The notes beneath the pieces were generated by a model, which had not been told where the DNA came from, searched no databases, and saw only the letters and a program-made list of their open reading frames with translations. From contig NZ_BAVS01000009.1 of the NCBI RefSeq assembly GCF_000521485.1, positions 1 to 64,000 of the forward strand: a stretch of DNA of 64,000 bases. Direction: 5' to 3'. The translations under genes and the position numbers were made by a program. This document shows positions 30,044-40,705 of the stretch, one piece after another (position 1 is the first letter of the stretch; every line of letters begins with the position of its first letter). The stretch is from Gracilibacillus boraciitolerans JCM 21714. Lineage in GTDB: Bacteria > Bacillota > Bacilli > Bacillales > Amphibacillaceae.

Positions 30044-31716
30044 CAAAGCGACTTTCCAATAAAAAATTAGAATATCGAGATCAACGACAAAACGCACAAG
30101 AAGCAGGAATTAATACTGATTTTGCCTTAGATATATCAGAGCATGGAACAATTAAGGCAGAGAGTTATTTTACGAAAACAGGGCAGCCTGCGTATCACGC
30201 TTCGTTCGTTTTTAAAATTACGGCTAATTCAAAAAAAGAATTAGAAACACGTTCTAAATTACTTAAAAATGAGCTAATAAAATATGGCATAAAAATAGTA
30301 GCACCGTTTGGGGGGGAACAACTAAATCTGATGATGGAAAAAATTATCGGTAGTCGTCAAATAAACAATGATTATAAGATCGAATGCGATTCAGGTATTA
30401 TTTCAGGAATGATGTTTGGGGGGGCAACAACCAACATTGGCGATAATAGAGGTTTCTATATAGGCTATACAGAACGATTACGTAGACCTGTATTCATCCA
30501 ACCTGACTTAGCAGCAAAGGCTTTTGAGGGATTAGGAAACGTGGAAGATTCTATTTCACAATTAGTGGCAGGACAGACTGGTAAAGGGAAAAGTTTTGAG
30601 ATGAATTTAATGTTATATTTATCGGTTCTTGCTAATGGAAGTATGGCTTTAGTGATTGATCCAAAAGGTGATCGCAAGGGTTGGGATGAACTTCCGATGA
30701 TCCCAAAAGAGTATATTTCTAAGTGGACACTAGGGGGGGAAAGTAAGAAGGATGCAGGATGTCTTGATCCATTCCGTACAAGTGTAGATTTAGAGGAAGG
30801 AAAAGCAATAGCCTTAGATATTCTATCCTATCTAACCAATTCAAGCATCAATGATGTAGAATACAGCATTTTGAGTGATGCGATTGAATATGTGGGAGAA
30901 ATGGATGATCCATGCATAGGGGCTGCAATTGATTATCTTGTAGAACAATATGAACAACGTGGACATCAAATGAGTGATAAAAGGTATGAAGCCTTAGAAC
31001 GTGTAAAAGATGCTTTACTAACGCTTCAACGTCAAAACCTTTCAGTCCTTTTATTCGGTGAAGTTGGACAAGATTATCGTTCATTAAAAGCAGATAAACC
31101 AATTCAAATATTAATGGTCCAAAACTTAAATCTCCCTGATAAAGAAACAAAGAAACCACGAACACAACAACAAATATCGGAAGCGATTCTAATATCTATT
31201 ACTGCTTATACAAAACAGTACATGTTTAACCAGGATAGAAGTATCCATAAAATCATTTTACAGGATGAAGCAAGTACCATAGATCGATCCCCCCCTGTTG
31301 GCCGAGAGCTAATGGACTTTATTATTAGAAAAGGTCGTTACTACAATACAACATTGATTAAAGGTTCTCAAAACGCTACAGATCATGGGGGGGATGATGT
31401 AGCGAATGTAGGGATGAAGTTTTCATTCGGTCTAAGAACGAGAAAAGAAGCAGAGGAAATGCTGGAATTCCTAAATCTACCTATAACTCGAAAAAATGTA
31501 GAAAAACTTCGTTCGTTACAAAAGGGAACATGTTTGTTTCAAGACATCTATGGTCGTACAGCTACCATAAAAATTGATCCAGTATTTAGTGATTTATTAA
31601 CCGCATTTGATTCTTCCACTTCTTCAGAAGAAGAAAAAGAAAGAGAACGCCAACGTAATATTGGTGAGATAGAATATCCAGAAGAACAAGAAGAACAAAC
31701 GGAATATGTATCATAA
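30040..31716 (+). CDS. VirB4/TcpF-type ATPase, C-terminal motor part
   Basis: 558 aa motor domain that powers transfer. Walker A GQTGKGKS (about residue 180), MALVIDPKGDRKGW, Walker B IILQDEAS, and a late LIKGSQNATDHG segment. Five seven-base runs each add one residue to conserved stretches: PFGGEQLN, MMFGGATTN, TLGGESKK, RSPPVGRE and DHGGDDVA (30310, 30418, 30733, 31289, 31387). This is the densest cluster of them in the window, yet the frame is intact. The acidic tail is rich in Glu. Confidence 0.88.
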   Translation: MTKRLSNKKLEYRDQRQNAQEAGINTDFALDISEHGTIKAESYFTKTGQPAYHASFVFKITANSKKELETRSKLLKNELIKYGIKIVAPFGGEQLNLMMEKIIGSRQINNDYKIECDSGIISGMMFGGATTNIGDNRGFYIGYTERLRRPVFIQPDLAAKAFEGLGNVEDSISQLVAGQTGKGKSFEMNLMLYLSVLANGSMALVIDPKGDRKGWDELPMIPKEYISKWTLGGESKKDAGCLDPFRTSVDLEEGKAIALDILSYLTNSSINDVEYSILSDAIEYVGEMDDPCIGAAIDYLVEQYEQRGHQMSDKRYEALERVKDALLTLQRQNLSVLLFGEVGQDYRSLKADKPIQILMVQNLNLPDKETKKPRTQQQISEAILISITAYTKQYMFNQDRSIHKIILQDEASTIDRSPPVGRELMDFIIRKGRYYNTTLIKGSQNATDHGGDDVANVGMKFSFGLRTRKEAEEMLEFLNLPITRKNVEKLRSLQKGTCLFQDIYGRTATIKIDPVFSDLLTAFDSSTSSEEEKERERQRNIGEIEYPEEQEEQTEYVS

Positions 31717-31727
31717 AGGAGCAGAAA

Positions 31728-32292
31728 ATGAAAGCAAAAATATTAATGATTCTAATGGTATTGATGCTAATGATATTAGTTGTTGGGTGCAATCAAAAAC
31801 ATGAGTTAGCACCTTCTAGTAATTACGGAGAATATAACAAGGTGATAAATGAATATGCCAAAAGTGTAATAGCAGAGGACTATTACACGATGAAGCAATA
31901 CCTCCATCCCTCTTCATTAGAAGATAGGGTGGAGATAAAAAATGCTACAAAAACAACAAAACCCCCTAGATACAGAGAAATTAGAAAAAATGGGTGATTA
32001 TCTAGGTATCTATGGTTTTGATTACTTCTATGATCAATATAGAGAAATATACTATTCCGTTCAATATAAAAATTTCAGATCAGGGCATGACAAACAACCT
32101 TTAATTTTTCTTTTAAAAGAAGTAGAAGGGGAAATATTTGTTATGAATGTATCAGGGAGTGGTAATCTCCATCATAGCAAACACCATTTAGATGATATAG
32201 ACGGTAAATTCACGCCAGTAGGAGTGAAAGAAGTAATGGATAGATATGCTGCAAACACCTTTGCAGTTAAAGAATACCCTGAAAAATCTTGA
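31728..32292 (+). pseudogene. Transfer-operon lipoprotein, frameshifted
   Basis: About 188 aa if repaired. Signal peptide with lipobox VVGC (Cys about residue 21). The frame breaks at C5 (31963-31967); with four Cs, KTTKP joins LDTEKLEKMGDYLGIYGFD. The C-terminal part has IFVMNVSGSGN. RBS AAAGGAG, 11 nt after the VirB4 gene. Possibly a surface component of the mating apparatus. Family not recognised. Confidence 0.65.
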
Positions 32293-32303
32293 GGGGGGAA
32301 AAC

Positions 32304-34800
32304 ATGAAAAAGATCACTTACATAATACTATCATTTCTAATTATCAGTTTTTGTTTCATACAACCTATACATATAAAAGCAGTAGAAGTTGATGCAAAAT
32401 CAAATACAGAAATTAATTATCAAGAGACTAATGATGAATTTTTCACTTCATCATTTGGTGAATATCAAAATGAAAAAGTCTATTATTCCATTGACTTTAT
32501 AGATTCTAGCGAGTTAGAAGAAGAAGGATTTATAGATGGTTTAAATCCTTTTAAACAAGCCAAAGATGGCGCAGAAAATCTTGTGTTTGAGCTTATTCAT
32601 AATCTCGTAATAGAATTACCCTTTACTGTTTTAAAAACTGCTACAGTAGCTCTGATATGGCTTCTGAACTCTGTATCACTGTTAAACTTTATCAACATTA
32701 TGATAGACGAAATAGAAAGTACCGTAATAGCCATGACAGGGATCAATAATTTATCTTTTGGTTCATCTGGTTTATTTGGTGGGTTTCTATCGCTTATCAT
32801 CTTGTTTATAGCTGTATATACCCTTTTTATGTTCGTAATAAAAAAGCGAAAATAACAGCTTTTAGTACATTGATAAAATCTGTACTTGCTTTAATCATAG
32901 CATTATTATTTTTTGCTAATTATTCAGAGGTGATTAAAGGACTGAATAATATCTCTACAGAGGCCAGTGCTTTAATTATCTCAGGACAAGCTAATACCGT
33001 AGTAAATGATAATAATAACATAGAAAACCCTACAACTCAGTCTATGTTTTCTGAATCAATTTGGAATGTGTTTGTTCATAAACCCTATCTTTACCTTCAA
33101 TATGGAACAATGAACGAAGATGAAATAGGTAAGGGTAGAATCGAGCAATTATTGAGAGCAAAACCTAATAGTGATACAAGAGACGATATAGTGTTAAAAG
33201 AAGTAACAGAACGTGGTAATCCTATGATGACTAGAACGAAATTAATTGAAAAAATCACCTTTCAATTTATTACTATGTTTTCTTTTATGATTAACTCTAT
33301 TCCAGTATTACTATTATCATTTAGTTTATTATTATTTCAATTTTGGTTTTTAGCCATTGGAATGATAGCACCATTCGTGTTTATTTGGGGGGGTGCTTTA
33401 CCAAATCAATTCGGAGTAATTATAAGGTACTTTTTAGAATTAATCATACCGTTAGCATTAAAACTAGCTGTATCAGTAATTGCTCTGGTTGTATTTATGC
33501 TGACGAATGTGCTCATGAACTCAGTTATGAGTACCTTTACTTCTAGCTCTATACTATCTTTTATTGTTTTAAGTTGGTGTCAATTAGCGTTGTGGACCAC
33601 TTTCTTTTTATTAAGAAAACGCATATTTAGAATATTCTCACTTGGATCTCAACAAATTGGTTATCTAAGAGAGGAAATAAAAAACGTGTATACTGATCCA
33701 TTAAAATCTGCTGTCTCAAAAACTGCAACGGTTGGCGGTGCGGTTGCCGGTGGTATTGTAACTGGAACACCACAAGGGGGGGCTATGATGGGTGCTAGTG
33801 TTGGTGGTTCTCTTGGTGGTGTAGCAACTGGTGAAAATGATGTTGGTAGTGCAACAAGAACCGTAGCAACCACAGGAATGATGTATGATCGCATGAATAA
33901 AAATCAAGCTATTAGCGATCAAAAAGAAGCAGAAAGCATGCAACAATTAGAAATACAGCAAACAAAAGATGATTTTCAAGAAAAACTAATGTCACAACAT
34001 GGAATAGCAGAGCCTATGGCGAAAGAAGCTACTCAAAAGTTACATGAAAAAGGGATAGATTTAAACGCTGTAGATGATGAATTGGTCAACACAAGCATGA
34101 GTGAAATACAACAAGAAATAGAAGAAAAAAGACCGAAAGAAGATTTTGCTACAAACTTCTCAAATAAGGTGCATGGAAAAGTGTTTGATCAAAAGTTGGA
34201 AAATGAAACTAATCAATTGAAATCTACAGGAAATATAGATCATGGAAAGGATCATCAAACTGAAGTTCACGCAGATAAATCTATCAATACTGAAGAGATA
34301 CCTTTAGAAAAATTAGATAATTATAGTAAAAGTAACAATGAATCAACACCTTTACAAACTCCAAAATTGGATACAAACAGTCAACAATTTTCAAATGAAC
34401 CTAAAGACATACCGATAGTTACAGAGCCTATGCATCAAGGAACGGAAAGTGGTACATCTATTGAAATCACAAAATTTGACCAATCAGATGTAGAAAACAA
34501 TGGTATTAATCCGCAGCCAATAAGAGAAAGCAAAATAAACTCTAATAGTCCTAAAGGTAATTCGATACCAACTAACAACCATAATACAAAAGATACGCAA
34601 CAAGAATTTATAGAGAATGATATTCCAACTCAGGATATTCCTAAAAGAGAAGTTTCTAATACAGGAAATAACACGAATCAAGAATATATTCCATAAACGA
34701 TTTTGTTAAAAATGACAAATATTTCGATGAACCAAAAGAAGAAAAGATAACATTAGAAGATTTTTCTAACCATGATTATGAAGAAAAGGAAAATGGATAA
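32304..34800 (+). pseudogene. VirB6/TcpH-like polytopic transfer protein, frameshifted
   Basis: About 830 aa if repaired: signal peptide (SFLIISFCFIQPIHIKA), acidic external region, then six or so membrane helices (about residues 100-440) and a long charged Gln/Asn/Glu-rich cytoplasmic tail, the ConG/TcpH layout. Break 1 is an A6 run (32840-32845): seven As give FVIKKAKITAFSTLIKSVLAL. Break 2 near 34690: a one-base change continues as INDFVKNDKYFDEPKEE to a stop at 34800. G7 runs at 33387 (FIWGGALPN) and 33776 (PQGGAMM) add Gly residues. It should form the membrane channel. A G6 run lies in its ribosome binding site. Confidence 0.75.
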
Positions 34801-34815
34801 AGAGTAGGTGATACA

Positions 34816-35537
34816 ATGTCAGATTTATTTAGAAAAAGACTTATTAATAGCATAATCGTATTTGCGATTGTGCTATTAGCTCTATCACTCTATCTTGGAA
34901 ATAAAATATCAGCAAATCAAGAGAAAGAAGAAATGGTAGAAAAAGAAAAAGAAGAACAAAAAGCACAAGAAGAAAGGTATAGTTTCACGCAAAATGAAAC
35001 CAATTCTGAATCAGAGCATGAAACAGAAGAACATGAACATCAAGAGGATGATGAACATGAACACAACTATCTACATGGCGAGTATGAATACCAGGATGAT
35101 ATTTCAGTTGATTTTAATGAAAATGCAAAAAAACAGTTGATAGATTAGAAGATTTTTATACAAAAGAAGAAATAGATCAGTCTATGAAATTAGCTAAAAA
35201 TTTCAGTGAAAACTTTTACTCTTTTAATGGGGAATATCCATTAATGTATAAAGAAAAATATCAGTTTTATATAACTGATCAGTTAAAAAACAAATTAAGC
35301 GAAGGTATTACAAGACCTACATTCCAAGAGTTTTATAGGGAAGTTCAAGAAATACATGTATATGAATCTCTTGAAGCAAATGGAGAATATATTAAATTAA
35401 TTGCTAGAATTAATGGCAATGTGCTTAATCAAGACAAAAGCGAAGAAAAAGAGGAAATAGTGGAGTACACATTACAGATTGTAAAAGTGGATGATCAATA
35501 TAAAGTTCATGATTACGCATACGCTAAACTACAATAA
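34816..35537 (+). pseudogene. Single-pass transfer protein with His/Glu-rich linker, frameshifted
   Basis: About 240 aa if repaired. One N-terminal membrane helix (IIVFAIVLLALSLYLG), a coiled Glu/Lys region, and a His/Glu/Asp-rich stretch (EHEHQEDDEHEHNYLHGEYE) that may bind metal. The C-terminal folded domain has NFSENFYSFNGEYP. An A7 run (35127-35133) breaks the frame; eight As give NAKKTVDRLEDFYTKEEIDQ. Probably a VirB8- or TcpC-like second subunit, since the C-terminal part has that general pattern, but this is uncertain. Confidence 0.55.
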
Positions 35538-35551
35538 AGTTGGTGAAAGAG

Positions 35552-36654
35552 ATGCAACAATCAGAATCTAACGGAAAAGGGATAATGATTATACTAGGTA
35601 TCGTGTTAGCATTAGGGATCATTCTATCTGCTATAGTTCTACCAATTATAGGTATTATAAGTGGAAGTATTTTTTTATTAGGTGCAAATAATGATACAAG
35701 CCTATCAGAATATGGGGCTGAACAAATTCCCCCCCTGAAAATATAGCAATCTATCAGGAAGCAGGAGAAGCCTATGGAATTGATTGGATATTATTGGCAT
35801 CTATTCATAAGATTGAAACAAATTTTTCTCAAATAAAGCCTATGGTTAGTCCGGTAGGCGCAATTGGACACTTTCAATTTATGCCTTGTACCGTGATCGG
35901 ATGGGGTTATCCAACTTGTCAAATCAGCTCATTAGGAAACGCAAATATACCTGAATCTGCACTTACCAGTCCGTCAATAATAAATCAATATGGCGGTTAT
36001 GGGGGGGTAGATGGTAATGGTGATGGCGTGGTGGATATGTTTAATATTTATGATGCTGCGTATACTGCTGCTAATTATTTAAGTAGCAATATGAATGGAT
36101 CGGATGAAACAGAAGCTATGCGAAATGCTATATTTGCCTATAATCGTGCAGATTGGTATGTAGAGAAAGTATTAGCTACCTATTTTTCTTATACTAACGG
36201 ATTAATGTTAGGTGGCGAGGCAATGGCCGAAGTTATTAATGGATCAGCTTGGGTCGTGCCATACTCAAAAAATATTACCTCGTCCTTTGGAGTAAGAAAT
36301 GGCAGAAATCATAATGGTATTGATGTAGCAAGTGGCGGAATACGAGGAAAAGCAATAGTCGCCTACGCAGATGGTGTGGTAACTTATTCTCAATTTAATA
36401 ATGGGGGGGGTTATGGGTATAAGGTAGACATAGATCATGGGGGTGCAGTAACTACACACTATGCTCATATGCTTGAAAAAGGAATCCCTGTAGGAACTGA
36501 AGTAAAAGCAGGACAAGTTATAGGTTATGTAGGAAACACAGGAAATGTATATTCTTCTAGTGGTGGGGGGGATGGAACACACCTTCATTTCGAGGTTAGA
36601 ATCAGCGGTCAGCCTGTAGATCCAATGCAATATGTGGGTCAATTTATAAACTAA
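35552..36654 (+). pseudogene. Lytic transglycosylase plus M23 peptidase (VirB1/TcpG-type), frameshifted
   Basis: Cell-wall hydrolase of the transfer apparatus. N-terminal membrane helix, an SLT domain (ASIHKIETNFSQ with catalytic Glu, then GHFQFMPCTVIGWG), and a C-terminal LytM/M23 domain with HNGID, HYAHM and HLHFE zinc/catalytic motifs. The C7 run at 35729-35735 breaks the frame; five Cs give QIPPENIAIYQEAGEAYGIDW. Three further runs look three bases too long: YGGVDGNGDG (36001), NNGGGYGY (G8, 36403) and SSGGGDGTHLHF (36565). It should open peptidoglycan for DNA passage. Confidence 0.85.
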
Positions 36655-36935
36655 TAGTAAATGTAAACATAAATGAAGCCTTGTGTAACAAGGGGGGGAT
36701 TAGGGAGATAAAAACCAAAAAATGTATACAAACAGAATAAGTGGTTGTAAACACTTATAAATCCTAATATTTCATAGTGTGAAGTGCAATTCATTTGAAA
36801 AGTGTAAACATATAAATGTACATATCAACAAAATAAACTTTAAATGTAAACAATGATTAGTAAAAAGGCGCTGTAAAGCGTGATACCAAAGGGATAAACA
36901 ATGTATACAAAATATTAAAATAGGAGAGCTGACAG
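36655..36935. repeat. TGTAAACA/TGTATACA motif array
   Basis: Gene-free 280 nt containing six copies of TGTA(A/T)ACA at about 36662, 36723, 36746, 36803, 36845 and 36902, at irregular spacing. The same word occurs in the parA-upstream repeats. A G7 run lies at 36692-36698. Possible protein-binding iterons (partition, origin or transfer origin). Confidence 0.4.
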
Positions 36936-37487
36936 ATGTATATGCAAAATCATTTTATGGTAAAGGGAGAAAAAATACCGTATTATCACTTCTTCTATAA
37001 AGAAAATCTTCATGTTTTACTTCATAGAAAGAAGTATTTTAAAGAACGAGAAAAATTTAAATTAGAAAATGGTTTATGTTTGGGTGATTTTTTAGTAGAA
37101 GAAACAAAAAAACAATTTAATGAAACAGCTGATTTTCCAATTATAGATAAATCTGTAGTATTTATCATTCATCATTTTGAAGATAGGGTTAAGCGAGACA
37201 TGGATAACTTTGTGTATAAGCCACTCATTGATGCTGTGGTAAAAACATGTATTATTCCAGAAGATAATTATGAACACGTATCGCCTTATTATTATGGGAA
37301 AAGTTCTATATGCAACATGGTGGAGTTGTTGGTTATACCATTTTATCATTACTTGGATTTCTGTGATCAGAAAATGGAAAGTATCATTAATGAATATAGG
37401 TATAAGCAAAACATTTATACAGTATCAGAATGGCAAGAAAAGATAAGAAAAGAAAAAGAAGAATTACATACTTTTTTTGAAATGTAG
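36936..37487 (+). CDS. RusA-like Holliday-junction resolvase family protein
   Basis: 183 aa. The middle contains DRVKRDMDNFVYKPLIDAVV...IIPEDNYEHV, which matches the D.DN..K...D.L...II.DD pattern of RusA-type nucleases. Both acidic clusters are present. RBS TAGGAGAG before ATG 36936. Alone between two AT-rich regulatory stretches. It may resolve recombination intermediates of the plasmid. Confidence 0.6.
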   Translation: MYMQNHFMVKGEKIPYYHFFYKENLHVLLHRKKYFKEREKFKLENGLCLGDFLVEETKKQFNETADFPIIDKSVVFIIHHFEDRVKRDMDNFVYKPLIDAVVKTCIIPEDNYEHVSPYYYGKSSICNMVELLVIPFYHYLDFCDQKMESIINEYRYKQNIYTVSEWQEKIRKEKEELHTFFEM

Positions 37488-37488
37488 T

Positions 37489-37560
37489 ATGACAATTAAT
37501 GTGATTATTATCAATTTTATATTCTTCAATTGTCACTATAAAAATCACATTAATTATCAT
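37489..37560. repeat. Long inverted repeat after the RusA-like gene
   Basis: 18-bp arms (37489-37506 and 37543-37560, one G.T pair), with an inner CAATT/AATTG pair. It overlaps the stop codon region and could act as terminator, though a long T-run is lacking. Confidence 0.5.
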
Positions 37561-37722
37561 GGTATTTAGGATGAATAAACATAGTAATGTCAAGTATTTA
37601 TTAGAAAATAGATTATTACTAAAAATTGATCAATGAAAAGAAGTTATAGTGAGTAGGCAAAATCATAGTTTGAATACGTAACTATAACAGTCTGAAACGC
37701 ACATGATGGGAGAGTGGTAAAA

Positions 37723-38799
37723 ATGGACACATTTGTATACGATAAGCATCTAACAGATAAGCAGATATTGATATTAAAAGACTTGCTGGAGTATCGAGTA
37801 TTAACTACTGAAATGATAAGAGAACGTTTTTTTAATGGTACAGGAAGATACGTGGAAAATGTTTTGCTGGTCCTGAGAAAAGAAGGATATATCAAATCAA
37901 GTATCTTGAACAAAAGCAGGAAGGACAGAAAAGGATATGCAGTACACCAAATAACCGAAAGAGGAAAAAATATGCTACTCAGATATTCAGAGGTAGAGCA
38001 ATCTGTAAACCATAAAACCATCCAACATGTGAAAGACTATCAGGTACAACAAATACTGTTGGCAAATGAGGTACTCTATCACTACTATAAAATAGGTTGG
38101 GAAATATGGGATTCAAGATTAGCAAAACAGAAATATGATATAGATTATCGCGCGCACCTACAAGGTATGGTCATATCTCCTGAACAGAAGCGATACGGTG
38201 TATACGTACTAGATCGAGAAGTAAACGAAAATATAATTGGCAAAATTCAAAAAGAAATCATGGAATATGATAAAGAAAATAAAATCCACGATAATATCAT
38301 CATCTTTAAGGGTGCGAACAGTTATCTGCATTTTATAGATTATGGCATGACAGAAACTGAATATCGACACGACGATAGAAAGATGAAACGAAGACCAGTA
38401 CAAACAGCAGGAGAAATGATCGTAGAGCCTTATACTTTGCATGTGAAAAGATTAACAAAGGGATTATCCAAGCAAGAATGGATCATCACCCTCTGTAATT
38501 ATTATGACTTGCGGATTATCGAAAAGGATAACCAGGAGAAAAGACAAGCATTTGAAACAACAGTAGAATACTTTAATCAAGTTTACTTCCTAGTGGATCT
38601 AACAGATAGCGATTTTAATAAATTTCACTCGATACAAGCTTATCATAATTCTCAAAGTGAAAAACAATGGAACAACAATCAAAAAGTCTTAGTCTTAGTG
38701 TTATCAATAGAAACTGCAATCATCAAGGAATTAGAACAATGGGATAATGTAGAGCTGTTAAAAATTAAAAGTGGGGAGTATGAGGATATTCTAATATAA
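37723..38799 (+). CDS. Replication-relaxation family protein
   Basis: About 358 aa. The N-terminal winged-helix (LTDKQILILKDLLEYRVLTTEMI, then VLRKEGYI) and a restriction-fold-like C-terminal half are typical of plasmid replication-relaxation proteins. These commonly lie near transfer origins. ATG 37723 follows GGGAG. G4 runs here are unexpanded. Role in nicking or initiation is inferred only. Confidence 0.7.
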   Translation: MDTFVYDKHLTDKQILILKDLLEYRVLTTEMIRERFFNGTGRYVENVLLVLRKEGYIKSSILNKSRKDRKGYAVHQITERGKNMLLRYSEVEQSVNHKTIQHVKDYQVQQILLANEVLYHYYKIGWEIWDSRLAKQKYDIDYRAHLQGMVISPEQKRYGVYVLDREVNENIIGKIQKEIMEYDKENKIHDNIIIFKGANSYLHFIDYGMTETEYRHDDRKMKRRPVQTAGEMIVEPYTLHVKRLTKGLSKQEWIITLCNYYDLRIIEKDNQEKRQAFETTVEYFNQVYFLVDLTDSDFNKFHSIQAYHNSQSEKQWNNNQKVLVLVLSIETAIIKELEQWDNVELLKIKSGEYEDILI

Positions 38800-38846
38800 A
38801 ATCAGCATGTGAAAATATGAACAAACCATATCAAAGGAGTAGAAAA

Positions 38847-39029
38847 TTGATTAAGGGAAATAGCATATCAGGGAAATTGCAGCTCTTTTTAGACTTAATT
38901 GGAAGAAATGATTTGCGCTACGAAATACCAGATTTGGATAAAGAAGAACAAACGATATTATATAAGAATCTCAAATACCTAATAGAAATCGAAACGGAAA
39001 AGGCAGTTAATAAAAAAGAGCTACATTAA
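38847..39029 (+). CDS. Small hypothetical protein
   Basis: 60 aa. AAAGGAG stands 7 nt before a TTG at 38847 (MIKGNSISGKLQLFLDLIGRND...), making it a better start than the upstream ATG 38817. Helical, acidic. In the same operon as the replication-relaxation gene. Function unknown. Confidence 0.5.
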   Translation: MIKGNSISGKLQLFLDLIGRNDLRYEIPDLDKEEQTILYKNLKYLIEIETEKAVNKKELH

Positions 39030-39063
39030 TTTAAAATAACATTTAAAAGAAAGGGTATTAGGT

Positions 39064-39566
39064 ATGAATACAACATTCGAGAAAATTCAATACGGCATTG
39101 TTGGAACACTTTCTTTAGCAGCCACAATATTTCTAGTCACAACTTATTTTAATTGGTATACCCCCCCAGTCCATTTATTTCATTCAACATAGGTTTATTA
39201 GCCCTATGCCTATACGCTATTCATGTAATTCATGAACACTCCAATCGTATTAAAGAGATTACACTTGTTTCACTTATACCTATCAGTATTACATTAATTG
39301 TATCGCATTATATTCAAATGATATGGAAGTGGGAAGCGATATTTACCAATGTTACAATGACAAAAATCACGTTGGCAATGATGATGTTACTAACGATTTA
39401 TGGTGTGATGGCTTATGTAAGAGCAAAAATATCTTATAAAAAGGTGAGAGGAAATCAACGTCATAATAAAACATGGCGTGTCGGAAGGAAAGAAGCTGAT
39501 CAGTTAATGAAGTCAGATGAAATATACATTAAACTAGGAGAATATTATGAAAATAATGAACAATAA
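39064..39566 (+). pseudogene. Four-helix membrane protein, frameshifted
   Basis: About 167 aa if repaired, from ATG 39064 (RBS GAAAGGG). Four hydrophobic segments and a basic tail. The C7 run at 39161-39167 breaks the frame; five Cs read FNWYTPSPFISFNIGLLAL. No family recognised. The sequence CCCAGTCCATTT after the run also follows the C7 run at 22640. Confidence 0.55.
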
Positions 39567-39714
39567 AGTGTCTATAATGCTTTTTAAAAGATATTAGGAT
39601 AATAAAAATACTCTTGTATTGATTTAAGTAGTTTGTTATTGCGTCTTTTAAAATCACAGACTCTACCTGTGTGAATATGAAACTTATAGAGTGGTAATTT
39701 AAACTCCTCTTTTT

Positions 39715-40200
39715 ATGACAGAAACCATGATGGTAGAAAAATTTATCCAGTGTCTCGTTCGCCATATTCCAGACGAACAATTTAAAACCATCCGTCATTA
39801 TGGCATCTATGCTCGTCGAAGCAAGTCCATCTGTAGAAAACTCATGGAAACGTGGCAGGAAAAAGTAGATCGAATCATTGTAAAAGTAAAAACCTTTCTT
39901 CGTCGTCAAACATGGAGAGAGCGCATGATAGCTAGTGGTAGAAAAGATCCTATGATTTGCCCTCATTGTGATAATTATTATGAATATATGGGAGAAGTGT
40001 GTCTATATCAAGGGCAGTTGCATATAAAAGTAGCGGTCAATCAGGAAGCTAGAAACTATTTAGAAAGGATGATCCGTCATCTCACGGAGAGCGAAAAACC
40101 AAAAAAAGAAAAACAAACAGAAGAAACAGAAAGGGAGAGAGCATCTACAACCATCCAAGAGCCAACAAACCGTCAACTATCATTGTTTGGTTTGCCATGA
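39715..40200 (+). CDS. IS91-like transposase, C-terminal fragment
   Basis: 161 aa matching the end of Y2-type (IS91 family) transposases: FIQCLVRHIPDEQFKTIRHYGIYARR, followed by MICPHCDNYYEYMGEV, a zinc-ribbon-like pair. The catalytic N-terminus is absent, so it is a remnant. The next small ORF follows directly. Confidence 0.6.
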   Translation: MTETMMVEKFIQCLVRHIPDEQFKTIRHYGIYARRSKSICRKLMETWQEKVDRIIVKVKTFLRRQTWRERMIASGRKDPMICPHCDNYYEYMGEVCLYQGQLHIKVAVNQEARNYLERMIRHLTESEKPKKEKQTEETERERASTTIQEPTNRQLSLFGLP

Positions 40201-40375
40201 AGAAGAAAAAATCCCGTACGGTGTGGTACGAGACTTTGACATCATGGATGGAGGGGGGGATCCGAGCGTTCCACCACAATTCAGTTGTGAGAACTGTGGT
40301 GGAGAAATCTATCCAGAATACTACAAAGGTTATCATGGTTATGAATACAAACTCTCGGATGTCCTCTCATCTTGA
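40187..40375 (+). CDS. Small zinc-ribbon-like protein after the IS91-like fragment
   Basis: 62 aa, TTG start overlapping the upstream stop. It contains FSCENCGGEIYPEYYKGYHGYEY, a Cys pair with aromatic tail. A G7 run at 40253-40259 gives MDGGGDPSVPPQ, one Gly more than likely. Found beside IS91-like genes in Firmicutes (from memory). Confidence 0.5.
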   Translation: MVCHEEEKIPYGVVRDFDIMDGGGDPSVPPQFSCENCGGEIYPEYYKGYHGYEYKLSDVLSS

Positions 40376-40381
40376 CAAAGG

Positions 40382-40405
40382 ACCGGGTGGGCTTTCCCGG
40401 TTTTT
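40382..40405 (+). terminator. Terminator after the IS91-like unit
   Basis: 6-bp GC-rich stem ACCGGG/CCCGGT with T5, 7 nt after the stop codon. Confidence 0.75.
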
Positions 40406-40520
40406 CTTAATCTCCATTAAGTCAACCTGTAATAAACAAAAATATTTTTAAGTGGCATAAACTTGATCCACAAAAAGTCGGAGTTAAAGATTTTTCTAAC
40501 GATAATTAATGACATGGTCC

Positions 40521-40631
40521 AACTCATGTCAAGTAGATAGCTGATTTAAAAGCTATGACATGAGTTATTTATGTAGAATGAACACTATTGTTAATACAGA
40601 CTTTTTCACATTTAAGTGAAGTCTGTATTAA
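40521..40631. repeat. Two strong inverted repeats before the sorbitol genes
   Basis: 11-bp arms AACTCATGTCA/TGACATGAGTT (40521-40566), with an inner TAGCT/AGCTA, then a perfect 13-bp repeat TTAATACAGACTT/AAGTCTGTATTAA (40591-40631). The first may terminate a lost upstream gene whose tail (WHKLDPQKVGVKDFSNDN) reads at 40453-40509. The second could be a regulatory site of the operon. Confidence 0.5.
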
Positions 40632-40705
40632 TTTACACATGGTTTTCTCCTATACTGAAACCGAATACAAAAAGAAGTAAAAAATAATAAGAGGAGGAAA
40701 TATTA

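Noticed and set aside
37723-38799. Relaxase
   Set aside because: Only the replication-relaxation fold is visible; no HUH or MOB catalytic motif, so it was not called a relaxase.
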